In this document: positions 1-6,553 of the stretch, one piece after another
Layout of the letters: each line of letters starts with the position of its first letter
How positions within the stretch are numbered: the first letter of the stretch is position 1
Source of the DNA: Aquificota bacterium
GTDB lineage: Bacteria > Thermosulfidibacterota > Thermosulfidibacteria > Thermosulfidibacterales > B14-G1
NCBI GenBank assembly: GCA_003648675.1
Contig: QMPS01000045.1
Coordinates: 1 to 6,553, forward strand
Length of the DNA stretch: 6,553 bases
Direction: 5' to 3'
Made by a program: the position numbers and the translations under genes
Notes under the pieces: generated by a model
What the model saw: the letters and a program-made list of their open reading frames with translations, nothing else
The model's database searches: none
Told to the model about the DNA's origin: nothing

Positions 1-1454
1 CCCTCATCGAAGATATCGCCGAGACTAACGACGAACTCACGGAAAAGTACCTGGAAGGAGAAGAACTCTCCGAGGAAGAACTCTTGGGGGCCCTAGCCCA
101 AGGGGTTAAAGAGGAAAAGATTTTTCCTGCCCTAGTGGGCTCGGCCCTTCTGAACATGGGAGTCCACTCCCTCATGGAGGTGATGGTGGAAATCCTGCCC
201 TCACCTCAGGAGAGACCACCCGTTAAAGGCATCGATCCCAACACGGGAGAGGAAACAGAGAGAAAGTGCTCCACGGACGAGCCCCTGGCCGCTCTAGTTT
301 TTAAGACCATTTCAGATCCCTACGCGGGAAAGATCACCCTCTTTAAGGTCTTCTCGGGGGTTTTGGAAGGGGACTCCACGGTTTACAACACCGCTAAGGA
401 GACCAAAGAACGGGTGGGCAAACCCTTCTTCATGGTGGGCAAGGAGCAGAAACCCACAGATAAAGTGATAGCTGGCGACATAGGAGCAGTAGCCAAACTG
501 AAAGAGACAAGCACAGGCGACACCCTGTGCGCTCCCGACGCACCTTTCCTCTTCCCGCCCATTCCTTTCCCCGAACCCATCCTCTCTTTTGCTATCCAAG
601 CCAAAAGCAGAAGTGACGAGGAGAAGATAAGCTCCGCCCTCCAAAGGCTTATGGAGGAGGATCGCGGACTCAAAGGGAAAAGGGACGAACAATCCAAAGT
701 GCTCATCACCTCCGGCCTGGGGCAACTCCACCTAGAAACCATAGTGGAGAGACTCAAGAGGAAATATGGAGTGGAAGTGGAACTTCAAACCCCCAAGGTG
801 CCCTACAAAGAGACCATTAAAAAGAAGGTGAAGATGCAGGGCCGTTACAAGAAACAGACAGGTGGCAGAGGCCAATATGGAGACGTGTGGATTGAGGTAG
901 AGCCCCTGCCCCGGGGAACAGGGTTCGAATTTGAAGACCGCATCGTGGGCGGAGCTATACCCCGCCAATACATTCCCTCGGTGGAGAAGGGTATCAGGGG
1001 AGCCATGCAAGAAGGGGTACTGGCAGGTTACCCCGTAGTGGACGTAAAAGTGGTCCTTTACGACGGCTCCTTCCACCCTGTGGACTCTTCGGATTTGGCA
1101 TTCCAGATAGCCGGATCCATGGCCTTCAAGAAGGCCGCCGCCCAAGCTAACCCTACATTGCTGGAGCCCATCATGACTCTAGAGGTGGTTGCTCCCGACG
1201 ACTGCGTGGGCGACGTCATTGGGGACCTCAACGCCAAAAGGGGCAAAATTTTAGGAGTGGAAGCCAAGGGTAAGAACCAGATCATCAGGGCCCAGGTGCC
1301 CCTAGCAGAAATCCTCCGTTACGCCCCCGAGCTGCGCTCCATCACAGGAGGAAGGGGAACTTACTCCATGGAGTTCTCCCACTACGAGGAGGTTCCTCCA
1401 CACCTGGCCCAGAAGATTATAGAAGAGAGCAAGGGGGAAGAAGGAGAGAGCTGA
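1..1454 (+). CDS. fusA: Elongation factor G family GTPase, 5'-truncated by the window edge
   Basis: This is a translational GTPase of the EF-G family, which moves tRNA and mRNA through the ribosome after peptide bond formation. The reading frame is open from position 3, giving 483 visible residues against about 680-690 for the family, so roughly the first 200 residues (most of the G domain) lie outside the window. A Leu codon TTG at 84 is in frame but is not the start, because clear EF-G sequence precedes it. Visible in order are the end of the G domain (GSALLNMGV, then LPSP), domain II (TDEPLAALVFKTISDPYAGK), domain III (SGLGQLHLE), domain IV (TGGRGQYGDVW, then HPVDSSDLAF) and domain V (GDVIGDLNAKRGKI). 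Wording such as PRGTGFEF, VLAGYPVVDV and VELQTPKVPYKETI resembles the second, 'EF-G-like' subgroup more than the str-operon EF-G. Whether it is the main factor or a paralogue cannot be settled here. The stop codon abuts the next gene. Confidence 0.95.
   Translation, partial: LIEDIAETNDELTEKYLEGEELSEEELLGALAQGVKEEKIFPALVGSALLNMGVHSLMEVMVEILPSPQERPPVKGIDPNTGEETERKCSTDEPLAALVFKTISDPYAGKITLFKVFSGVLEGDSTVYNTAKETKERVGKPFFMVGKEQKPTDKVIAGDIGAVAKLKETSTGDTLCAPDAPFLFPPIPFPEPILSFAIQAKSRSDEEKISSALQRLMEEDRGLKGKRDEQSKVLITSGLGQLHLETIVERLKRKYGVEVELQTPKVPYKETIKKKVKMQGRYKKQTGGRGQYGDVWIEVEPLPRGTGFEFEDRIVGGAIPRQYIPSVEKGIRGAMQEGVLAGYPVVDVKVVLYDGSFHPVDSSDLAFQIAGSMAFKKAAAQANPTLLEPIMTLEVVAPDDCVGDVIGDLNAKRGKILGVEAKGKNQIIRAQVPLAEILRYAPELRSITGGRGTYSMEFSHYEEVPPHLAQKIIEESKGEEGES
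1443..1446 (+). promoter_or_regulatory. Shine-Dalgarno for the SPOR-like gene, inside the EF-G 3' end
   Basis: GGAG lies eight bases before the TTG at 1455 and within the last codons of the EF-G gene. It supports the TTG as a start despite the rare codon. Because stop and start codons are adjacent, re-initiation by terminating ribosomes is likely (inference). Confidence 0.55.
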
Positions 1455-2345
1455 TTGAGGAGACTCCTCCACAGGATAAACCTGAGGACGGATGTTCCCC
1501 GTAGAGTAGTGGTGGAGGACGAATCCAAGAGAAAGCCCCGCCTCCCTATCCTGGTGGCGGGGCTTTTCATTTTGCTTCTCATATCTACCTTCTACAAAAT
1601 CCACAGGAAAAGTGGAATTCCCGAGATAGGAAAAAAGATAGAGGTACAGATTACACACCGCCAGTCCCTCCCCACCTCAAGACCCGCCTCGTCCACCTCG
1701 CTCCAAAAAGCTTCACCCCCTGAGGCGATAAAAAAAGAGGGGTCGACCAGTATAAAAGCCCCCTTCAGAGGCCCTACAGCATTCAAAGGGGCAAAAACCC
1801 CAAAGACATTGAAGCAGAAAAAGAGGGAGAAAAAAGGAGAGATATTAGTGGTCCTCTTCCCCGGCAAGAGGCCTAAGCAGGTGAAAAACACCCTCTCCCT
1901 CCGGGGAATAGCCTTCCAAGAAGGTAAGAGAAAAACAACCATCACCCTCTGGAGGGTAATGATCAAGGCCTCCCCCTCCACCGTGGACTCAAAGGCCTCG
2001 AAGGTTAAAGGGATCACAGGGACTCTTCCGTGGAAGTTGACCATGAAAGGAACCCTCTACTTGGTAGTAGCCTCCCTGAGCGAGCGAGAAGAGGCTGAAA
2101 GACTGGGGAAAGCCCTAGAAAAAGCCCACCAGAAGGCGCTGATCCTTCCCATCAAAAGAACCATAGAGCTCAACTCCCTCACCTTCCACGTAAAGAAAGA
2201 CCAGTGGCCATCCCTCAAACACTTACTAGAAAAGCTAGGGGTTCATTTCCTAGAAGAAACCCCCCTAAACCAGAGGAGTTCCCTTCTCCAGCCCGTGTCA
2301 ACCACCTCCCAGGGGAAGGGTTCGTCTTCTTCCCTTTCCCTGTGA
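1455..2345 (+). CDS. Single-pass membrane protein with two SPOR-like segments
   Basis: This is a basic protein of 296 residues. A cytoplasmic Arg/Lys-rich N-terminus (residues 1-29) precedes one hydrophobic helix at about 30-46 (LPILVAGLFILLLISTF). A Ser/Thr/Pro/Lys-rich, probably unstructured linker runs to about 128. Two segments of similar layout follow, at about 129-185 (ILVVLFPG ... LWRVMI) and 199-264 (LYLVVASLSEREEAERLGKAL ... FHVKK). Their strand-helix-strand-strand look, with the EREEAERL helix, resembles the SPOR domain, which binds denuded septal glycan in division proteins. The match is by eye and weak, the first segment especially. The predicted topology puts the C-terminal part outside the inner membrane. 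The start is a TTG directly after the EF-G stop, with GGAG at 1443-1446 eight bases upstream, so translation is probably coupled. Residues from about 263 are encoded opposite the radical SAM gene and become Ser-rich, so that tail is probably unconserved. A terminator-like hairpin lies inside the gene near its start. Confidence 0.75.
   Translation: MRRLLHRINLRTDVPRRVVVEDESKRKPRLPILVAGLFILLLISTFYKIHRKSGIPEIGKKIEVQITHRQSLPTSRPASSTSLQKASPPEAIKKEGSTSIKAPFRGPTAFKGAKTPKTLKQKKREKKGEILVVLFPGKRPKQVKNTLSLRGIAFQEGKRKTTITLWRVMIKASPSTVDSKASKVKGITGTLPWKLTMKGTLYLVVASLSEREEAERLGKALEKAHQKALILPIKRTIELNSLTFHVKKDQWPSLKHLLEKLGVHFLEETPLNQRSSLLQPVSTTSQGKGSSSSLSL
1532..1573 (+). terminator. Intrinsic-terminator-like hairpin inside the SPOR-like gene
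   Basis: The arms AAAGCCCCGCC (1532-1542) and GGCGGGGCTTT (1556-1566) are perfect 11-bp complements around a 13-base loop. The stem has eight G:C pairs at its core, a 5' A tract, and a 3' tail TTTTCATTTT (1564-1573). This is the standard layout of a Rho-independent terminator on the + strand, 78 bases after the EF-G stop. It also lies within codons 26-40 of the next gene, including the start of its membrane helix. It could end most EF-G transcripts and so reduce expression of the downstream gene, or ribosomes translating through may keep it unfolded. On the - strand the tail is a weaker TTTCTCTT, so any action on the opposing operon, about 680 bases past its last stop, would be weaker. No experiment is implied by this call. 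Confidence 0.6.
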
Positions 2346-3898
2346 AGATAGTAGTCGAAGCTCACGTTACAAAACTTCAGAGCCCGGGACCAGTTACCAC
2401 CGAAAGAGGTCCAAGCATGAACTAAAGCCTCCCCCACCCTCCTGTCGCCTCGGGAAATGAGCCCTTGAAGGAGGGACCATTTGGGACCCTCCCAGGTCAC
2501 TGTAATCCCTTTAACCCTTCTAAGCCCCGCCTCCACCCTCCGCATCCTGTCTCTCAACCCATCCCGGGTCTCCATGGCGCACCATTGAAAGGGGGTATGG
2601 GGCTTGGGCACGAAAGAAGCCAGACTCATGTGGATCTGGGGCTGGGAGAGTCCATGCCTCCTGCAGAGGTGAAGGACCCTCTTGGGGAAAGTCACCAGAG
2701 CCTCCAAATCCTCTTCATCCTCCCCCGGAAGTCCCACCATAAAATAGAGCTTCAATACCTCTGCCCCATTCTCCACGCAGTAAAGGAGCCTTTCCATAAT
2801 AAGATCCTGGGGTAAAGGCTTACCCACTCTCTCTCTGAGCACCTCGGTGGCAGCCTCTACACCAAAGGTGACCCTTCCGCTCTCCCGGGAAACCACCCTT
2901 AAAAGGGGAAGGGGAGAATCCACCCTAAGAGAAGAGAAGGTGACGCTCTTACCCTTATTCACAGCCTCTTCCACCGCCTCCACCAAGTGGGGATGATGGG
3001 AGAGGGAAGTCCCTACAAAACCCAGCCTAGAACGAGGAGTGTCCAGATAGCCCAAGAGCCTTTCCCGACTCACCACCCTCAAAGGCCGACAGACATGGGA
3101 TGAAAGGCAAAACTTACACAAGTGGGGGCACCCCCGGCTCACCTCCACCAGATAAACACCGGGAAAGGAACTCTCAGGAGTGACCAGGGGAACGGTATTC
3201 CCCTCTTCTGAAAAGTCTTGCCAAAAACTCCAAACCACCGGCAAAGGAGTGTCGGCCCTGGCTTCCACAGAGACAAAACGGCCAAAGGCATCATACTGGG
3301 GTTCATAAAAACTGGGCACATACACTCCGGGAACCTGGGCCAGACGCTGAAAAACCCTGGGGCTCCGGGTCTCCCCCTCCTCCAGAAGCACCCTCAGGAG
3401 GGAAGGTAGTGCCTCTTCCCCCTCACCCACCACCACCACATCGGCTATAGGTGCAAAGGGCTCTGGATTAGCCGAGGGCACTATCCCACCAAAAATCACC
3501 AAGGGTTCGTTGTCGCCTCTTTCACGGGCCAGGGGTGGAACTTTAGACCACAGCAAGAGGCGAATCACATTGAGAAGATCCAGCTCGAAACTGACGGAGA
3601 AGGCCAGAACCTGAAACTCCCGGGGAGTCTGCTTAAGCTCCATGGAAACCAGCTCCTCTCCTCTATCCAATAGAGGCTGTAGAGAAGGATCAGGGAGAAA
3701 ACAGCGATCACAAGCCACACCAGGCACGGCATTGGCCAACCGGTAGATGCTCTGGAAACCCACATTGGCCATACCCACCCGATAGAAATTGGGAAAGAAG
3801 AGAAGAAGGGACAGGTCCCAGCCCCTGGAACAGAGCCTCTCACCTTCCTCCAAAGCCAGAAGCTCGTCCCACCCGGAAGACAGAGCCCTGCAGATCAA
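2243..3898 (-). CDS. Radical SAM protein, resembling the TIGR03960 family
   Basis: This is a 551-residue radical SAM enzyme; the reaction and substrate are unknown. An N-terminal region shaped like a B12-binding Rossmann domain covers about 28-170. Its marks are [21 protein letters not shown] (about 31-51), [11 protein letters not shown] (137-147) and [10 protein letters not shown] (156-165), but the DxHxxG cobalamin motif is not visible. The radical SAM core follows, with CPHLCKFC at 257-264 giving the CX3CX2C cysteines C257, C261 and C264 that hold the [4Fe-4S] cluster. Later marks are GLPGE at 389-393, [11 protein letters not shown] at 429-439 and a C-terminal [15 protein letters not shown]. 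This order fits the family annotated as TIGR03960, which is usually somewhat longer. The start is a TTG that overlaps the ftsZ stop as TTGA; the frame is closed by a stop two codons upstream, and a GGAG lies 11 bases before it. Last gene of the visible operon; its 3' end overlaps the opposing gene. Confidence 0.88.
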   Translation of the reverse strand: MICRALSSGWDELLALEEGERLCSRGWDLSLLLFFPNFYRVGMANVGFQSIYRLANAVPGVACDRCFLPDPSLQPLLDRGEELVSMELKQTPREFQVLAFSVSFELDLLNVIRLLLWSKVPPLARERGDNEPLVIFGGIVPSANPEPFAPIADVVVVGEGEEALPSLLRVLLEEGETRSPRVFQRLAQVPGVYVPSFYEPQYDAFGRFVSVEARADTPLPVVWSFWQDFSEEGNTVPLVTPESSFPGVYLVEVSRGCPHLCKFCLSSHVCRPLRVVSRERLLGYLDTPRSRLGFVGTSLSHHPHLVEAVEEAVNKGKSVTFSSLRVDSPLPLLRVVSRESGRVTFGVEAATEVLRERVGKPLPQDLIMERLLYCVENGAEVLKLYFMVGLPGEDEEDLEALVTFPKRVLHLCRRHGLSQPQIHMSLASFVPKPHTPFQWCAMETRDGLRDRMRRVEAGLRRVKGITVTWEGPKWSLLQGLISRGDRRVGEALVHAWTSFGGNWSRALKFCNVSFDYYLHREREEDEPFPWEVVDTGWRRELLWFRGVSSRK

Positions 3899-5031
3899 TG
3901 GCTATCTTTCTCCAACATCCTTCTCAACATGGGAGGCAGATCACCATACTCTTCCAGATCGATATCCTCATGGACAGGCTGAGAAGTCTCTTCAGGAGCC
4001 TCCTCACTCTGAGCCTGGGATACAGCTTCCTCATCTACGGTAGGCTCCAACTGCTCCTCAGCAGGCATCTCATCGAAACCAGTAGCGATCACCGTCACCC
4101 TCACCTCTTCTTCTACTCTATCATCAATGACAGCACCAAAAATGATATTGGCATCCTCATGGGCAGCCTCGTAGATCACCCCAGCAGCTTCTCTTACCTC
4201 GGTGAGAGTGAGGTTCCTCCCCCCCGTGATGTTTATGAGCACGCCCTTAGCACCTTCCACCCTCACGTCCTCCAAGAGGGGACTAGAAACAGCCCCCATG
4301 GCTGCTTCCCTGGCTCTATTATCCCCTGTGGCCGAAGCGGTTCCCATAAGGGCCAGTCCCTGGCCTTCCATAACTGTCTTCACATCGGCAAAGTCCACAT
4401 TCACCAAACCCGGAACGGTTATGATGTCGGAGATACCCTGGACACCCTGACGCAGCACATCATCGGCGATTTTAAAGGCATCCACCACACTGGTCTTCTC
4501 GTCCACCACCTCAAAGAGCTTCTCGTTAGGAATAGTGATAATGGTGTCCACACAGGCTCTGAGGTCCTTTAGACCCTCTTCGGCATTCTTCATTCTTCTT
4601 CTGCCCTCAAAGAGAAAAGGCTTGGTCACCACAGCCACGGTGAGGGCTCCCAGCTCCCGAGCAATTCGGGCCACTACAGGAGCGGCCCCAGTACCTGTGC
4701 CACCCCCCATTCCTGCCGTCACAAAAACCATATCAGCCCCTGCCAGAGCCTCCCTTATCCTGTCCTCATCCTCCTCAGCGGCTCTGCGTCCCACATCAGG
4801 ATGGGCCCCCGCCCCCAAGCCCCGAGTGACACTTGACCCTATGTGGACCTTCACCGGAGCCTTGCAGCGACTGAGGGCCTGGACATCGGTGTTTATGGCC
4901 ACAAACTCCACACCTTGGAGGCCATGCTCTATCATGTTGTCCACAGCATTGCCCCCGGCACCTCCCACACCCACCACCTTTAAAACCGCACTCCTCGTCA
5001 GGTCCTCGTCCAGCTCAATCAGGAGCACCAC
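3895..5031 (-). CDS. ftsZ: Cell division protein FtsZ
   Basis: This is the tubulin-like GTPase that polymerises at midcell into the Z ring and organises septal wall synthesis. The length, 378 residues, is normal. Visible marks are the nucleotide-binding [10 protein letters not shown] (21-30), NTD (47-49), the tubulin signature [12 protein letters not shown] (107-118), and the T7 synergy loop NVDFADVK (211-218), whose D213 and D216 are the expected catalytic acids. An acidic, flexible linker covers about 320-355. The C-terminal peptide [10 protein letters not shown] (364-373) is of the kind that docks membrane tethers such as FtsA or other partners; the usual consensus is near DIPxFLRR. Two GTG codons stand in tandem at 5031-5029 and 5028-5026. 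The strong AGGAGGT at 5041-5035 is only three bases before the first and six before the second, so the second may be the true start (377 residues). The stop overlaps the radical SAM start, and ddl ends 9 bases upstream without an intervening ftsQ or ftsA. Confidence 0.98.
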   Translation of the reverse strand: MVLLIELDEDLTRSAVLKVVGVGGAGGNAVDNMIEHGLQGVEFVAINTDVQALSRCKAPVKVHIGSSVTRGLGAGAHPDVGRRAAEEDEDRIREALAGADMVFVTAGMGGGTGTGAAPVVARIARELGALTVAVVTKPFLFEGRRRMKNAEEGLKDLRACVDTIITIPNEKLFEVVDEKTSVVDAFKIADDVLRQGVQGISDIITVPGLVNVDFADVKTVMEGQGLALMGTASATGDNRAREAAMGAVSSPLLEDVRVEGAKGVLINITGGRNLTLTEVREAAGVIYEAAHEDANIIFGAVIDDRVEEEVRVTVIATGFDEMPAEEQLEPTVDEEAVSQAQSEEAPEETSQPVHEDIDLEEYGDLPPMLRRMLEKDSH

Positions 5032-5034
5032 CCC

Positions 5035-5041
5035 ACCTCCT
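5035..5041 (-). promoter_or_regulatory. Strong Shine-Dalgarno of ftsZ, overlapping the ddl stop
   Basis: AGGAGGT on the - strand shares its first base with the TGA of ddl. It is a full match to the 16S rRNA 3' end. The spacing, three bases to the first GTG or six to the second, favours the second GTG. The overlap with the ddl stop suggests coupled but independently strong initiation of ftsZ. Confidence 0.8.
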
Positions 5042-5985
5042 CACTTCTTCAAGGCCGACTCCAAAATACGCAATACCAGTTCTTCAAAGGATATACCAGC
5101 TGCTGCCGCAGCCTTGGGTAAAAGACTGGTCTCAGTCATTCCGGGAATGGTGTTCACCTCCAGCACATATGGAGTGCCATCTTCTGAAAGACGAAAGTCC
5201 ACCCTGGAAACGTCCTTGCAACCCAAAGCCCTATGGGCCAAAAGGGCCATATCCTGAACCATGAGGGCCATGTCCCTGGGCAACTTGGCCGGTACCTCAT
5301 ACCTAGTGAGTCCGGGCGTGTACTTGGCCCGGTAATCATAAAACCCAGTTTCAGGTATAATCTCTATCACCGGCAGGGGCTCGTCTCCCAGAATCCCCAC
5401 GGTGATCTCCCTACCCTCTATATACTCCTCTACCAGCACCGTGTCCCCGTACTTATACGCCTTCCTCAAAGCCGCCTCTAAAACCTCTTCCTTATCCACT
5501 ATGCTCACCCCAATAGTAGAACCCTCAGCAGCCGGCTTAACAACCAAGGGATAGGAAAGTTCTTCCAAAGGCACCTCCCCTGGGAGGGTCCAGCCCTCCC
5601 TTCTGAAGATGGTGTAGCGGGGCACAGGTATCCCGTGATAGGAAAAGAGTCGTTTAGAAGCCAGTTTGTCCATAGCCAGGGCACTGGCCAACACCCCTGA
5701 GCCCGTGTAGGAGAGGCCCAAGTACTCCAACACCCCCTGGATCACCCCATCCTCGCCAAAGGCGCCATGAAGAGCAATGAAGACCACTTGAGGCTCTACC
5801 CTTTTCAGATCTTCTACTAGCTTAGAGAGATCTTCCCCCACATCCAGTTCCACCACATCCAGGCCCTTTTTTCTCAAGGCCGAGGCCACCGCCCCGCCGG
5901 TTTTGAGAGACACCTCCCTCTCAGAGGAAGGCCCCCCCAGCAGCAGCGCAATCCTCATCTTCTCCAAACTCAAACACTCCCGCAT
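5041..5985 (-). CDS. ddl: D-alanine--D-alanine ligase
   Basis: This ATP-grasp enzyme joins two D-alanines in the cytoplasm to make the dipeptide that MurF adds to the peptidoglycan precursor. It has 314 residues, within the family range. Visible marks are LLGGPSSEREVSL (15-27), HGAFGEDG (73-80), TGSGVLASALAMDK (94-107), KPAAEGSTIGV (150-160), EEYIEGREITVG (186-197), FYDYRAKY (215-222), RVDF (261-264) and EVNTIPGMTETSLLPKAA (276-293). The Tyr in FYDYRAKY is the residue linked to D-Ala-D-Ala rather than D-Ala-D-lactate synthesis, so vancomycin-type resistance is not suggested. Two starts are possible. The ATG at 5985 has a good AGGAGG nine bases upstream, but that string also encodes the MurB LEEE motif. 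The ATG at 5958 gives MRIALLLGG, the usual family N-terminus, with a closely spaced GGAG. The gene overlaps the murB 3' end by 65 or 38 bases depending on this choice. Confidence 0.97.
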   Translation of the reverse strand: MRECLSLEKMRIALLLGGPSSEREVSLKTGGAVASALRKKGLDVVELDVGEDLSKLVEDLKRVEPQVVFIALHGAFGEDGVIQGVLEYLGLSYTGSGVLASALAMDKLASKRLFSYHGIPVPRYTIFRREGWTLPGEVPLEELSYPLVVKPAAEGSTIGVSIVDKEEVLEAALRKAYKYGDTVLVEEYIEGREITVGILGDEPLPVIEIIPETGFYDYRAKYTPGLTRYEVPAKLPRDMALMVQDMALLAHRALGCKDVSRVDFRLSEDGTPYVLEVNTIPGMTETSLLPKAAAAAGISFEELVLRILESALKK

Positions 5986-6553
5986 AAACTATCTCCTCCT
6001 CCAGAGAAATGGAAAACCGCTCCCTCACCCTCTCCTTCACCACCTCCACCAGGAGCCTCACATCCCGGGCCCTAGCCTGGCCCAGATTGACAATGAAGTT
6101 GGCGTGGAGGGGAGAAACCATGGCATCCCCCACCCTGGCTCCCTTCAAACCTGCTTCGTCTATGAGCCTGCCGGCACTGTGCCCCGGAGGATTCTTGAAA
6201 ACTGATCCTGCGGAAGGAAAATCCAAAGGCTGCTTCTGGCGCCTCAGCCTAGCGAAACGGACCATGTCCTCTCGAATCTTACCCCCATCCCCGGGAACCA
6301 GCTTAAGGGTAGCCCCCACCACGGTGGACCCTTTGAGAGAAGAAGTTCGATAGCCCCAATCCACCTCCACTCCCCTTAAAACCTCCACCTTCCCATCAAC
6401 CAACACCTCTACCTCCTCCACCAAATCCCCCAGGGTCCTTCCAAAGGCCCCCGCGTTCATCACCAAGGCCCCCCCTAAGGTACCGGGAATACCAGCCAGA
6501 GGATCCAAACCTGCAAACCCACCTCTTAGGGCAAAAGCAGAGAGAAGTCCCAG
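5921..6553 (-). CDS. murB: UDP-N-acetylenolpyruvoylglucosamine reductase, 5'-truncated by the window edge
   Basis: MurB is a cytoplasmic FAD enzyme that reduces UDP-GlcNAc-enolpyruvate with NADPH to UDP-N-acetylmuramate, the second committed step of peptidoglycan synthesis. The frame stays open to the right edge, so 210 residues are visible and the N-terminal part of the FAD domain is missing. The TTG at 6508 is in frame but lies inside the FAD domain and is not the start. Visible marks, numbered from the edge, are GLDPLAGIPGTLGGA (15-29), NAGAFG (33-38), GYRTSS (67-72) with the substrate-binding Arg, PSAGSVFKNP (113-122) with S117 as the expected proton donor, KGARVGDAMVSPLHANFIVN (137-156), and LEEEI (184-188) with its catalytic Glu at 187. 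The short distance between the Arg and Ser motifs fits the compact type II MurB rather than the E. coli type. The tail after LEEEIVYAG runs into the ddl start region. It is the first visible gene of the operon; murC would be a likely upstream neighbour (inference). Confidence 0.96.
   Translation of the reverse strand: MGLLSAFALRGGFAGLDPLAGIPGTLGGALVMNAGAFGRTLGDLVEEVEVLVDGKVEVLRGVEVDWGYRTSSLKGSTVVGATLKLVPGDGGKIREDMVRFARLRRQKQPLDFPSAGSVFKNPPGHSAGRLIDEAGLKGARVGDAMVSPLHANFIVNLGQARARDVRLLVEVVKERVRERFSISLEEEIVYAGVFEFGEDEDCAAAGGAFL

Noticed and set aside
312..1145. Several open frames of 124-139 codons on the - strand opposite the EF-G gene.
   Set aside because: They mirror the EF-G coding sequence, overlap each other in different frames and show no family resemblance.
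1730..1736. Run of seven A in the SPOR-like gene that could act as a slippery site; the -1 frame stays open for over 40 codons.
   Set aside because: It sits in a Lys-rich linker where A runs are expected, has no clear downstream stimulator, and the 0 frame continues through a plausible domain.
2810..2825. Perfect 6-bp inverted repeat GGGTAA/TTACCC with a 4-base loop.
   Set aside because: It is short, has no T tract on either strand, lies inside the radical SAM core coding region, and is of a size expected by chance.
3898..4572. Open frame of 224 codons on the + strand opposite ftsZ.
   Set aside because: It lies fully antisense to the unmistakable ftsZ gene, has no recognisable domain and no good ribosome site. 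It follows from the codon bias of ftsZ.
4535..5257. Open frame of 240 codons on the + strand across the ftsZ-ddl junction.
   Set aside because: It is low-complexity, rich in Ser, Thr, Ala and Pro, and antisense to two well-supported genes, as expected for a shadow frame.

Overview
The window is almost entirely coding and holds two gene groups that converge near position 2300. On the + strand are the C-terminal two thirds of an elongation factor G family GTPase (cut by the left edge), followed at once by a small membrane-anchored protein with two SPOR-like segments. On the - strand, read from the right edge leftwards, are murB (cut by the right edge), ddl, ftsZ and a radical SAM protein of unknown function. 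These four are packed with overlaps or a 9-base gap and look like one transcription unit. No RNA gene, insertion sequence, CRISPR array or attachment site was seen.

The - strand genes are a compact piece of the division and cell wall (dcw) cluster. MurB makes UDP-N-acetylmuramate, Ddl makes D-Ala-D-Ala for the end of the stem peptide, and FtsZ builds the division ring that directs septal wall synthesis. The order murB-ddl-ftsZ has no ftsQ or ftsA between ddl and ftsZ, which differs from the common arrangement. The radical SAM gene is start/stop-coupled to ftsZ. Facing this group is the SPOR-like protein. SPOR domains in general bind septal peptidoglycan, so this may be a second division-related product, but that is an inference from weak similarity.

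The organism is a bacterium with peptidoglycan and a moderately GC-rich genome. Arginine is often AGG/AGA, coding strands are purine-rich, genes are tightly packed, and three of the four visible starts are TTG or GTG. These traits suggest a thermophilic or anaerobic lineage. Synergistota-like or other deep-branching phyla are possible, but I cannot place it from the sequence alone.

The least ordinary features are a near-perfect intrinsic-terminator-like hairpin inside the start of the SPOR-like gene, a 103-base tail-to-tail coding overlap between the two groups, and the uncharacterised radical SAM protein locked to ftsZ. I did not find a convincing wholly new system. Most of the window is recognisable housekeeping content in an unusual arrangement.
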